Of a stretch of 64,000 nucleotides of DNA, positions 28,601-37,702 are shown one piece after another. Location: positions 1 through 64,000 of the forward strand of contig CAIUZK010000268.1 of NCBI GenBank assembly GCA_903903635.1, read 5' to 3'. A program made the position numbers and the translations under genes. The notes under the pieces are model-generated. The model saw nothing but the letters and a program-made list of their open reading frames with translations, did no database searches and was not told where the DNA came from. Each line of letters begins with the position of its first letter. Position 1 is the stretch's first letter. This DNA is from an uncultured Bacteroidota bacterium. Its GTDB lineage: Bacteria > Bacteroidota > Bacteroidia > Chitinophagales > Chitinophagaceae.

Positions 28601-31600
28601 GGTAGTTGTATTGCTACCAGAATTATTACGGTCAATGCCACTGCTGTTATTTCAGGCTCATCAGGTATATGTGTGGGTAGTGCCAATACACTTAGCGCCA
28701 GCATACCTGGCGGCAACTGGACCAGCGCTACGACCTCTGTGGCAACAGTAGTTTCCGGCACCGGAGTTGTATCAGGCATTACTACGGGAACTTCTGTTAT
28801 TTCTTATACGCTACCTACCGGATGCTTAACTACAAGTACGGTTACTGTAAGTACTTCGCCTGGTCCGATCTCAGGTCCTGCAACTATCTGCAATGGCAGT
28901 TGCAACATATTTTCGCCTGGCGTTGGTGGTGGCACCTGGAGTTCCTCATCGCTCTCTGTAGCAACAATTAATCCACTCACAGGCAACCTTTGTGCCTTAT
29001 CTCCCGGCATCGATACGATTACTTATACTCTAGGGGGCGGCTGTATTATCAGCACAGTATCTACCGTGTTAGCTTCGCCATCCGCAATTGGGGGTTCCAC
29101 CTCGGTTTGTGCCGGACAATTAACCACCTTAACAAATAGCATTAGCGGCGGCACATGGAGCAGCAGCAGCCCTGCCACAGCAACTGTTGATGCCATTTCC
29201 GGTACTGTTACCGGTATCCATTCAGGTACTGCCATTATTACTTATACACTGGGGTCAGGCTGCTCGGCTATACGGCCATTAGTAGTTAATCCTTTCAGCC
29301 CGATATATGGTCCATCCTCAGTTTGTACCGGGCAATCCATTGTCCTGAACGATACAACATTAGGAGGAACCTGGTCATCAACATTACCATCAGTTGCTAC
29401 TGTAAACCCTACAGGTCTGGTAACAGGCTTATCTGCCGGTACAGCAATAATAGATTATACCCTTCCCACTGGTTGTACTGCGAGTGCAACCATAACTGTC
29501 AACTCTATACTATTACCTATTGCCGGTCCTCATACTGTATGCACAGGTGCAACAATCTCGCTTACAGATCCTGTTCCCGGTGGTGCATGGTATAGTAGCA
29601 ACAATACACTGGCTACTGTTTCTACTTCAGGGCTGGTTAGTGGCCTGACGCCAGGTGTCGATACCATTAACTACTCAATTAGCGGAGGTTGCCCCGCAAG
29701 GATTTCACTAACTATAAATCCCTTACCTGCAGCCATCTCCGGATCGGGCGTGGTTTGCCTTGGTACCACAACCGCCTTGACCAACTCCTCCCCCGGAGGT
29801 ATGTGGTCCAGCAGCGCTCCGGCAACCGCATCAATCGGCACTGCTTCAGGCATCGTCTCTGCTATTACTCCCGGTGTAGCTGTAATAACCTATACTTTAC
29901 CAACATCATGCTACATCACCACTACGGTTACAGTTATTCCGACTCCAGCTCCGGTAAGCGGCACCACTCTTTTATGCACAGGCAATCTGGTAACCTATTC
30001 CGATGTTACGCCCGGCGGGGTATGGAACAGCAGCAATAGTGCAATAGTTACTATCGACCCGGTAACAGGTGCAGCCAACGCAATAGCTCCGGGCAATGCC
30101 ACAATTAGTTATAACATAGGCGTAGGATGTCTTTCCGGCATTGTAGCTACCGTAAATCCTTTGCCTGCAGCCATTTCGGGCTCAACGCTTGTTTGCCAGG
30201 CAGGCCACATCACGCTCTCCGATGCTACGCCTCTGGGCACATGGTCCAGCAGCAATCTCGCATTGGCAACGGTTGGCGCCACTACAGGTATTGTCAGCGG
30301 CATTGCTCCTGGTTTGGTTACAATTGCCTATTCATTACCCACTGGTTGTTTTGTCTCGTCCACAATATTTGTAAATCCATCGCCATCCCCAATTACCGGC
30401 GTACTTTCTACTTGTATCGGATTGACAACTCCTCTTAGCGATGCCACACCCGGAGGCACCTGGAGTTCCGGAAATCCGGCAACTGCTTCTGTGGGTACAT
30501 CCGGCAGCGTTACAGGCGCTGCAGCAGGATCTGCAATTATAAGTTACACCGCGCCAACCGGTTGCTCTGTATTTACAACAGTTACTATTTACCCTACACC
30601 CACAATTATTTCAGGCAGTCCAACCATTTGCGCTGGTGCATCCAATGTTTATACAGACGGTGTTTCCGGCGGCACCTGGTCAAGCGCCAATACCGCTGTT
30701 GCATCTGCCACAACCACATCCGGTATCGTTACCGGAGTTTCAGCGGGTATAACCAACATAAGCTACACCCTCGGCTATAGCTGTTGGGTTACTAAAGCAA
30801 TTACTGTAAATCCATTACCTGCTATCATTTCAGGCCCCTCTGCTATATGCGCTGGATCAGGTGCTACTTTTGCCGATGCTACTCCGGGTGGTACATGGTC
30901 AAGCAGCAATCCGTCAATAGCAATAGCAGGCTCCGGTTCCGGACTGGTTCTGGGCGTATCCGCAGGCACTACCTTAATAAGTTATTCGCTTGGCTGCACA
31001 ACTGTTCATTTATTAACAGTGAATCCTATGCCTGCCGCTATAGGCGGCTCATTTAATACCTGTATTGTTGGTACTACCACGCTTACCAATTCCATTACCG
31101 GCGGTACCTGGACCAGCGCTACTACTTCAGTTGCTACTGTTGATGCAATATCAGGTGTTGTTACCGGAATTGCTCCGGGCGCTGCCACGATCAATTACAC
31201 ATTGGGAGGAGGCTGCTACACGAGTGCAGTAGTCAATATTTATCCCGCGCCACTTGCTTTCTCAATAACAGGAGGTGGCAATTATTGTGCAGGGGGAACT
31301 GGTATGTCCATTGGTCTTAGTGGTTCCGAATCGGGTGTAAACTACCTGTTATATCGCGGCACCACAGCCACCGGCACATTCCCCGGCAGCGGTGCTGCTC
31401 TGGATTTTGGTCTGCAAACAGTATCTGGATTTTATAGTGTTGTGGGCACTGCCACCTCAAGTGGTTGCACAATCAATATGACCGGATCTGCCTCAATTGG
31501 CATCCTGCCAACTGTGACTCCAACAGTAAATATTAATGCCACACCGGGCGACTCCGTTTGCTCCGGAACGATGGTAACATTTGTTGCTGCATCAACATTT

Positions 31601-32617
31601 GGTGGTCCCGCGCCACTTTACACCTGGTATGTGAATGGCATTAGCATAGGCAGCGGCCCTACCTATACCTACATACCTCTTGCCGGTGATATCATAAAGG
31701 TTAAACTGACAAGTAGTGCAACCTGCCCGTTACCTGATACTGTTTTCAGCTCCGATACCATGACTATTCACCTGTCTTCAACTCCGGCCATCAGTATTAC
31801 CGCTTCACCATCCGATACTATTTGTAAAGGTTCTGTTTTATCAGTCCATGCTTCTTCCTCATTTGGCGGAACATCTCCTGTTTATACATGGGTGAAAAAT
31901 GGCAGCATTGTCAGCAGTGCCACACTCTATTCATTCATTCCAAATGATAACGACAATATTTACTGCATACTGCAAAGCAACTACCCCTGCCGCACAAAAG
32001 ACTTTGACACCAGCAATACTGTTATCATCAAAGTAGATACACCGGTTACGCCGGTTGTAACCATTTATGCATCCCCCGGCGCAATAGTTAATCAAGGCGA
32101 TACCGTTACTCTTTCCGCAATAGTAGCCTATGGCGGATCTAGCCCGACATACCAATGGTATTACAATGGCATACCAATAAGCGGAGCTACAAACTCAGTA
32201 TACCGGATTGATACTTTCAGTACACCTCAGCTCGATTCATTTACATGCAAGGTAACCGGTAGCGCACCTTGCCATGTCATTGCAAATCAGGGCATCCTTA
32301 TTAAGGTAGCGCCGGTAGGCATTAAGCATTTGTCTTCCCTCTTTACAGATATCACTTTAGCTCCAAACCCGGCCAAAAATCAATTCAGAGTTTACGGCAC
32401 TCTTGGCTCCTGCGCCTACTCAACAGGTGCTGACAATGCCCAACTTGAAATATCCAATATGATGGGGCAGGTGGTGTATAAAAAAGCAGTTACTGTAAAT
32501 GCAGGCAGGCTTAACGAGAACATCCGTCTTAATACCAATATACCAAATGGAGTTTACATCCTGACTGTACAAACTGATGGTGAACAGAAAATTATCCATT
32601 TTGTAATCGAACAATAA
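25601..32617 (+). CDS. Giant (2338 aa) adhesin-like protein: about 24 Big2-like repeats, Ig/PKD-like tail, T9SS sorting domain
   Basis: I count about 24 occurrences of GGTWSSSNxxIATV..TGIVTGI..GTxxISYTLPTGC; ends APNPAKNQFRVYGTL...LEISNMMGQVVYKK...IPNGVYILTVQTDGEQKIIHFVIEQ. Confidence 0.92.
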   Translation: MKNTLSVRSLSTKANSFNVVKNALFLVLACIMTSLPLVTHAQISGLSSVCLGSNITLTDPLSGSTWSSSNGAIATVGASTGVVHGVSAGTVYIYCSNGTTTDSVSITVNPVPAPITGPTIIYGPPLYIYGGMGTLADATPGGTWTSSNTLVASIAVTGVATGVACGNPIFTYTLPTGCFASQLDTVVCGPGTPWFYYSITGGSTPVCVGASVTLADTAAGGHWVSSNTSIAVIGSATGVLTGISAGTCNILYVLGSSYASTTITVSPTPAPISGPGIGLCVGSTLTYVDTTPGGHWSSSNPAIATIATFSGILTVVVPGCVTLTYTVGSCFSSTSYLCFTDLPIPPSIPYSLCIGASYTCSSGTSGGSWSSSNPAVGTIGPLSGVLSGISSGVTTISYTLPTGCARTQTVTINPLPSPITGFKRICYPFGATTLHDSASGGIWSSNNTGIAFIGSVSGIVTPDTAIGLDTITYTLSTGCFTTTTVSVMPPPISPGVIFGPNSVCAGSCVTETDLIGGGVWGISSPPIATISATGIVCGLSSGIATISITGTCPATKTITIIPAIAPITGSSTVCTGSSITLSNIAPGGTWTSSNSSVATVGSLSGIVSGIGSGTATITYTISSTGCYSIRTITVSPIPAAYGISGGGAICAGSSGVHIGLVNSVSGINYQLLNGLTPVITLAGTGSALDYGPQSVAGTYTVVATNPVTTCSVTMSGSASITVNPVPAPISGPTAVCVGSSGSLTSSPGAGTWSSSNIAVASIGTSGVVNALSSGTTNITYTLPGTGCYTTKTVTATSAPCPLPAIPPVCVGIPTTITDCIPGGVWTSSTLFIAGIGYLSGTITGVTPGIDTITYSLGTGCIVTTTVSVISAPAIITGPSFACTGSTITLSDITPSGTWTSSATATAIISGSGIVTGVTAGTTTISYTVSGCTATKIITVNPTPSPIGGPATLCQSATATQTNSVPGGTWSITPAGIASIDSVTGLVTGLTPGSATVSYAIGSCIATRIITVNATAVISGSSGICVGSANTLSASIPGGNWTSATTSVATVVSGTGVVSGITTGTSVISYTLPTGCLTTSTVTVSTSPGPISGPATICNGSCNIFSPGVGGGTWSSSSLSVATINPLTGNLCALSPGIDTITYTLGGGCIISTVSTVLASPSAIGGSTSVCAGQLTTLTNSISGGTWSSSSPATATVDAISGTVTGIHSGTAIITYTLGSGCSAIRPLVVNPFSPIYGPSSVCTGQSIVLNDTTLGGTWSSTLPSVATVNPTGLVTGLSAGTAIIDYTLPTGCTASATITVNSILLPIAGPHTVCTGATISLTDPVPGGAWYSSNNTLATVSTSGLVSGLTPGVDTINYSISGGCPARISLTINPLPAAISGSGVVCLGTTTALTNSSPGGMWSSSAPATASIGTASGIVSAITPGVAVITYTLPTSCYITTTVTVIPTPAPVSGTTLLCTGNLVTYSDVTPGGVWNSSNSAIVTIDPVTGAANAIAPGNATISYNIGVGCLSGIVATVNPLPAAISGSTLVCQAGHITLSDATPLGTWSSSNLALATVGATTGIVSGIAPGLVTIAYSLPTGCFVSSTIFVNPSPSPITGVLSTCIGLTTPLSDATPGGTWSSGNPATASVGTSGSVTGAAAGSAIISYTAPTGCSVFTTVTIYPTPTIISGSPTICAGASNVYTDGVSGGTWSSANTAVASATTTSGIVTGVSAGITNISYTLGYSCWVTKAITVNPLPAIISGPSAICAGSGATFADATPGGTWSSSNPSIAIAGSGSGLVLGVSAGTTLISYSLGCTTVHLLTVNPMPAAIGGSFNTCIVGTTTLTNSITGGTWTSATTSVATVDAISGVVTGIAPGAATINYTLGGGCYTSAVVNIYPAPLAFSITGGGNYCAGGTGMSIGLSGSESGVNYLLYRGTTATGTFPGSGAALDFGLQTVSGFYSVVGTATSSGCTINMTGSASIGILPTVTPTVNINATPGDSVCSGTMVTFVAASTFGGPAPLYTWYVNGISIGSGPTYTYIPLAGDIIKVKLTSSATCPLPDTVFSSDTMTIHLSSTPAISITASPSDTICKGSVLSVHASSSFGGTSPVYTWVKNGSIVSSATLYSFIPNDNDNIYCILQSNYPCRTKDFDTSNTVIIKVDTPVTPVVTIYASPGAIVNQGDTVTLSAIVAYGGSSPTYQWYYNGIPISGATNSVYRIDTFSTPQLDSFTCKVTGSAPCHVIANQGILIKVAPVGIKHLSSLFTDITLAPNPAKNQFRVYGTLGSCAYSTGADNAQLEISNMMGQVVYKKAVTVNAGRLNENIRLNTNIPNGVYILTVQTDGEQKIIHFVIEQ

Positions 32618-32766
32618 AAAATAACCGTTCAGCCAGCCATCAAAAACACAACTGATTCAGATTTACCTTCCGTTCGGAATAGGTTTTATCAGGAACGATG
32701 CCGAAATAAGTTCTGCCATGTTACGAAGTAATATTGCGGGAGTTATTTTGTTATCGTTCCTTAAGT

Positions 32767-32774
32767 TAACTTTG
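32767..32774 (+). promoter_or_regulatory. Candidate -7 element TAACTTTG upstream of the M16 peptidase
   Basis: Exact TAnnTTTG match, 20 nt before the ATG at 32795. Confidence 0.45.
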
Positions 32775-32794
32775 GCTGGAAAAAACAACAAAGC

Positions 32795-34036
32795 ATGCTT
32801 CAGTTTGAGCGTTTCACCCTTGCCAATGGATTAAGAGTGTTGGTGCACCAGGATAAGGCAACTCCCATGGCCGCCATGAATATTTTATACGATGTTGGCG
32901 CCCGTGATGAAGAACAGGAACGTACCGGTTTCGCGCACCTTTTTGAACACCTCATGTTTGGAGGCAGTATTAATATCCCGGATTATGATGAACCGCTGCA
33001 AATGGCTGGTGGAGAAAATAATGCCTATACCACCAACGACATAACCAACTACCATATCCAGTTACCCCTTAAAAACCTGGAGACTGCATTCTGGCTCGAA
33101 AGCGACCGTATGCTTTCTCTTGCCTTCAGCGAGAAAAGTCTTGATGTGCAGCGTAAAGTTGTTTGCGAAGAATTCAAGGAGCATTACCTCAACAAACCAT
33201 ATGGCGATGCATGGCATCTGCTCAGGCTTTTAGCTTATAAAAAACATCCTTATCAGTGGCCTACCATAGGCAAAGACCTTAAACAGATTGAAGAAGCGCA
33301 ACTGAGCGATGTAAAAGCTTTCTTTAACCTCCACTACAACCCCTTAAACGCGGTAATGTGCGTGGCAGGCGATGTAACGGTTGAACAGGTAAAAGAGCTG
33401 AGTGAAAAGTGGTTTGGAGGTATTCCTTCAGGAGAAAAATATGTGCGCAATATTATTGCCGAACCAGTACAGGAAGCAGCACGCATGGAAACAGTTTATT
33501 CCGATGTTCCGCTTGATGCATTATATAAAGCGTGGCCAATGAGCAGCCGGCTCAAAGCTCCTTATTATGCTGCCGATCTGATCACGGAAATACTGGGCAG
33601 TGGTTTTTCATCACGCCTGTATCAGCGGCTTGTAAAAGAAGAGCAATTATTCAGCAACATAAATTGTTACCACACAGGAAGTCTCGATCCGGGATTACTG
33701 GTAATAGAAGGAAAAGTAAGGGAAGGAAAAACGCTGGAAGAAGCCAATGATGCCGTTGATAAAGAAATCTTAAAATTCCTTGCCGATGGCGTAACCGATA
33801 GCGAACTCAAAAAATCAAAGAATAAAATTGAGGCTATGATCGCGTTCGAAGACATGACACTTCTTAACCGCGCCAATAATCTTGCTTTTTATGAATTGAT
33901 GGGAGATGCCCAGCTCATTAACAGTGAGTGGGAAAGGTATCAGTCGGTTACCGCTGAATTCCTTTTGGAAACGGCAAAAGAAATTTTTAAAGAATCAAAC
34001 AGAAATACTTTGTTCTACAAACGCAAGGAACTTTGA
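32795..34036 (+). CDS. M16 family metallopeptidase (insulinase-like)
   Basis: GFAHLFEHLMFGGS (HxxEH) and ANNLAFYELMGDA; start TLANGLRVLVHQDKATPMAAMNILYDVGARDE. Confidence 0.95.
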   Translation: MLQFERFTLANGLRVLVHQDKATPMAAMNILYDVGARDEEQERTGFAHLFEHLMFGGSINIPDYDEPLQMAGGENNAYTTNDITNYHIQLPLKNLETAFWLESDRMLSLAFSEKSLDVQRKVVCEEFKEHYLNKPYGDAWHLLRLLAYKKHPYQWPTIGKDLKQIEEAQLSDVKAFFNLHYNPLNAVMCVAGDVTVEQVKELSEKWFGGIPSGEKYVRNIIAEPVQEAARMETVYSDVPLDALYKAWPMSSRLKAPYYAADLITEILGSGFSSRLYQRLVKEEQLFSNINCYHTGSLDPGLLVIEGKVREGKTLEEANDAVDKEILKFLADGVTDSELKKSKNKIEAMIAFEDMTLLNRANNLAFYELMGDAQLINSEWERYQSVTAEFLLETAKEIFKESNRNTLFYKRKEL

Positions 34037-34083
34037 TCATTATCATTTACATTTCCCTTAACCTTTTCAAAAAGTTATAATTC

Positions 34084-34119
34084 AAACGGGATGCCTGCAT
34101 ATAGCCGGCATCCCGTTTG
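34084..34119 (+). terminator. Intrinsic terminator (M16 peptidase; possibly bidirectional)
   Basis: AAACGGGATGCC TGCATATAGCC GGCATCCCGTTTGTT. Confidence 0.85.
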
Positions 34120-34140
34120 TTATTCACCTATCTTATCACA

Positions 34141-34410
34141 CTACCTGGTCTTTGTTTTCTTCTCAGTGGTCTTTACTGCGTCCTTTTTCTTTTCAGCTAT
34201 TGGCCCGGCTTCCCCTTTTACCTGTGTTGTAGGTTTTGTGGTATTTCCCTTCTTAAAAGCCTTACCAGTGGCCTTATGCTTTCCTTCAACTGCTTTTGCA
34301 GGTGTTTGTTTCTCAGTTTTGGGTGCAGTCTTTTCTGCTTTCTGAGCGTTTGCAAATGAAGCTGTCAACATACCAGCTGCGATGGTCATCGCGAAAATTA
34401 CTTTTTTCAT
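34141..34410 (-). CDS. Small secreted Lys/Thr/Ala-rich basic protein
   Basis: MKKVIFAMTIAAGMLTASFANA signal peptide followed by a low-complexity basic tail. Confidence 0.65.
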   Translation of the reverse strand: MKKVIFAMTIAAGMLTASFANAQKAEKTAPKTEKQTPAKAVEGKHKATGKAFKKGNTTKPTTQVKGEAGPIAEKKKDAVKTTEKKTKTR

Positions 34411-34490
34411 TTTTTGTTTAATTGTTTTGATTGCTTATACCTAATCACATTACGTGCCAAACTCGTAATTCAATTAGTTAAAGAAAAATC

Positions 34491-34520
34491 AAAAGCTCCC
34501 GGCACATGGCGGGAGCTTTT
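34491..34520 (-). terminator. Intrinsic terminator after ftsZ (end of dcw cluster)
   Basis: AAAAGCTCCCG GCACATGG CGGGAGCTTTT: 11-bp stem. Confidence 0.88.
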
Positions 34521-34545
34521 GAAAATAACTGACTATTTCTGGTTA

Positions 34546-36186
34546 TCAATCTGGCTTTTTGCCATCCAGAAATGTGTTGATGGTCTGTATCGCCGATTGT
34601 GAATTGTCCTGATTATCATTCCGTCCTACACTATAACCACTGTAATAAGGATCAGAAGAAGCGAGCTGATTATCCAGCTTCATGTTTTTGCGCATGTATG
34701 CCGGTACAGCTTCCATTTCATCATTGCTCTCTGTACCTTTAATATTAAAGCTCATTCTGCGCAAACGCTCAGCCCTGTCTTCAAGCGCTCTTTTCTGCTC
34801 CTCAAAACGCATCTTCTCTTCTATCTCATCTGCAGTAAGTATACGTTCACCTATCTTCATTACTATTGGCTCCTTAACAGGTTCTTCAGTTTTAATCACC
34901 AGCTGCATAGGAATTTCTTCCTGCTTTTTCTCTTCCTGCACATACACCTGGCTTGTCTGGGCGAATGCAATAAATTGCTCTTCTACCGGTTGCACATAAC
35001 TGGTTGTTTCTTCAGGCTCCATTGTTTCAGGCTCGCTCACTTCAGGTAATGTATAACTGATCACAGGCATTTCTACCAGCACCGGCGACATACTTTCGGG
35101 TTGCCTCATCGTTGTCCTGGCATCATTAAATGCAGGCTCTGCTACCGGGCTCTTTTCACCCAGAGTTACAATTATCTTCTCAGGCTCTGCACTCTTTGCA
35201 GGCATTTCAATATTGATCTCCTTATGATTAAATCCTGTTGCAATTACAGTCACCGCAATCCTGTCTTTAAGATTCGGGTCATGGCCCATACCCAATATTA
35301 CATCGCAGTTGTCGCCGGCCATTTGCTGCACATAAGCCTGTATTGCTTCTGCCTCATCCATGGTATGTTCAAACTCGCCCGCTGCCGATGTAATGTTCAG
35401 CAACAGCCATTTAGCGCCCCTGATATCACTATCATTAAGCAATGGCGAATTCAAAGCTTCTTCTACTGCCATCAGTGCACGGTTCTCTCCGGTTGCTGCT
35501 GCGCTTCCCAGTATTGCCACGCCACCGTTTTTCATTACGGTGCACACATCGGCAAAGTCCACGTTGATCTGTCCGGTAGTGGTGATCACGTCGGTAATAC
35601 ACTTTGCTGCTGTTGCAAGTATATCATCAGCCTTGGCAAATGCCTGGGTAAAAGGCAGGTTACCAAACTGCTGCCTTAATTTATCATTGGATATGATCAG
35701 AATAGTATCTACATGGTCGCGCATACGGTCAATACCTTCCTGGGCCTGTTTCATACGCTTCCTTCCTTCGTAGGTGAATGGCGTTGTAACGATACCTACT
35801 GTAAGTATTCCCATGTCACGGCATATCTTCGATACTACAGGAGCCCCACCTGTGCCGGTGCCGCCACCCATTCCTGCGGTGATAAACGCCATACGCGTAT
35901 TCACCTTAAGTATCTTGGATATATCCTCAAGACTTTCTTCACATGATTGTTTACCAATCTCAGGGTTGGCGCCTGCTCCCAATCCCTGTGTAAGATGTGG
36001 GCCTAACTGCACTTTGTTTACTACCGGACTCAATGCCAGCGCCTGTGAATCAGTATTGCAGACTACAAAATCTACACCTTCAATACCAAGGCTGTGCATA
36101 TAATTTACGGCATTGCTTCCGCCGCCACCTACGCCTATCACCTTAATTATAGACGATTGATTTTTTGGAATTTCAAAATGTATCAT
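34546..36186 (-). CDS. ftsZ: Cell division protein FtsZ
   Basis: GGGGSNAVNYM, FITAGMGGGTGTGGAPVVSKI (tubulin signature), C-terminal VPAYMRKNM. Confidence 0.98.
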   Translation of the reverse strand: MIHFEIPKNQSSIIKVIGVGGGGSNAVNYMHSLGIEGVDFVVCNTDSQALALSPVVNKVQLGPHLTQGLGAGANPEIGKQSCEESLEDISKILKVNTRMAFITAGMGGGTGTGGAPVVSKICRDMGILTVGIVTTPFTYEGRKRMKQAQEGIDRMRDHVDTILIISNDKLRQQFGNLPFTQAFAKADDILATAAKCITDVITTTGQINVDFADVCTVMKNGGVAILGSAAATGENRALMAVEEALNSPLLNDSDIRGAKWLLLNITSAAGEFEHTMDEAEAIQAYVQQMAGDNCDVILGMGHDPNLKDRIAVTVIATGFNHKEINIEMPAKSAEPEKIIVTLGEKSPVAEPAFNDARTTMRQPESMSPVLVEMPVISYTLPEVSEPETMEPEETTSYVQPVEEQFIAFAQTSQVYVQEEKKQEEIPMQLVIKTEEPVKEPIVMKIGERILTADEIEEKMRFEEQKRALEDRAERLRRMSFNIKGTESNDEMEAVPAYMRKNMKLDNQLASSDPYYSGYSVGRNDNQDNSQSAIQTINTFLDGKKPD

Positions 36187-36262
36187 GCTCTTTTAATTTG
36201 GGGGTTAGTGAATATTTATTGAGTTGTGAGTTGTTATTTTTAAATTTTATTTTCTATTTGTT

Positions 36263-37681
36263 TTAACCTATCTCTTCATCTTCTACGTCTTCAAATATCT
36301 TCATGAACTTACCTTTAAGTCCGTCGAATAATCGTTTTACGTTTTCATTTCTGTTCCTGTTTTTTTGTTTATACTTCTCAACCTGCTCTTCACTCTCCAG
36401 TACTTCATCTTCAACAGGCAGTGACGATTCAGGTGGCGCTACAATCTCCGGCTTTGGCTCTGCTACAACAACATGCATGAAATTTCCGCCTTCACCTGTA
36501 AATCGCATTTTCCCATTTTCAAAATCATGATACCCGCGCAGTATCAGGCCTATACAGGTTGAATACATAGGATTCATCAACGCTTCTGAATGACCACCGG
36601 CAAGATGTTCATTCGGATATCCGATCCTCGCTCCCATACCTGTAACAAACTCGGTAAGCTGTGTGATATGCTTCAACTGAGCGCCGCCACCTGTAAGTAT
36701 TATGCCGCCATAAAGACGCTTATCAAGATCTATCTGTTTCAGATGATACACCACATACTCCAGTATTTCCTGCATGCGTGCCTGTATTATATGCGCCAGG
36801 TTCTTTACCGAAATTTCCTTAGGCGGCAACCCTCTGAGACCGGGTATGGTGATATACGCATTACCATTAGCTTCTTCAGCCAGAGCGGTTCCAAACTGCA
36901 CCTTCATCTGCTCGGCCTGAGCACGTAATACACCCAGACCATTACGGATATCATTAGTAATATTTACCCCGGCATATGGTATCACCGCGGTATGCTTCAA
37001 CATGCCGTCATAAAATACCGCCATGTCGGTAGTGCCACCACCAATGTCTACAATGGCCACGCCTGCTTCAAGGTCCTCATCATTCATTACTGCCGCGGCC
37101 GAGGCCAGTGGCTGCAACACAAGATCCCTTGTTATGAGGCTCGATTTATCAACACACCTCTTTATATTCCTGATGGCATTTCTGTCTCCGGTAATGATGT
37201 GAAAATTAGCCCCGATCTTTACGCCGCTCATCCCAATTGGGTCTACTACGTAGCTGGTACTATCTACAGTAAAGTCCTGTGGAATAATATCGATGATCTG
37301 GTCGCCTGCAGGTATGTAGGTCTTATATTGATCTCTTACAAGTAGTTCAATATCTTCTTTGCCAATTTCGCTCTCCACATTGCCGCGCACCCTGTCTCCC
37401 CTGGTCTGAAGACTCTTGATATGTTGTCCGGCTATCCCCACATACACTTCCTTTATTTCCAGATTCGAGTTGGACAAAATACAACGCTCAATGGCCTGCT
37501 CAATGGAGCGGATACATTGCTCGATGTTCATTACAACACCATGACTGACTCCTGCTGAGTCAGCACGGCCTAAACCTAGAATTTCCACTTTACCGAACTC
37601 ATTTTTCCTGCCCGCAATCGCTACCACCTTGGTGGTGCCAATATCAAGGCCTACAATAATGGGTTGCTCTTTCTTGCTCAT
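36263..37681 (-). CDS. ftsA: Cell division protein FtsA
   Basis: IVGLDIGTTKVVAIAGRKNEFGKVEILG, VAIVDIGGGTTDMAVFYDG; directly upstream of ftsZ. Confidence 0.98.
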   Translation of the reverse strand: MSKKEQPIIVGLDIGTTKVVAIAGRKNEFGKVEILGLGRADSAGVSHGVVMNIEQCIRSIEQAIERCILSNSNLEIKEVYVGIAGQHIKSLQTRGDRVRGNVESEIGKEDIELLVRDQYKTYIPAGDQIIDIIPQDFTVDSTSYVVDPIGMSGVKIGANFHIITGDRNAIRNIKRCVDKSSLITRDLVLQPLASAAAVMNDEDLEAGVAIVDIGGGTTDMAVFYDGMLKHTAVIPYAGVNITNDIRNGLGVLRAQAEQMKVQFGTALAEEANGNAYITIPGLRGLPPKEISVKNLAHIIQARMQEILEYVVYHLKQIDLDKRLYGGIILTGGGAQLKHITQLTEFVTGMGARIGYPNEHLAGGHSEALMNPMYSTCIGLILRGYHDFENGKMRFTGEGGNFMHVVVAEPKPEIVAPPESSLPVEDEVLESEEQVEKYKQKNRNRNENVKRLFDGLKGKFMKIFEDVEDEEIG

Positions 37682-37702
37682 ACTGCTGAGATTTAAAACT
37701 GG

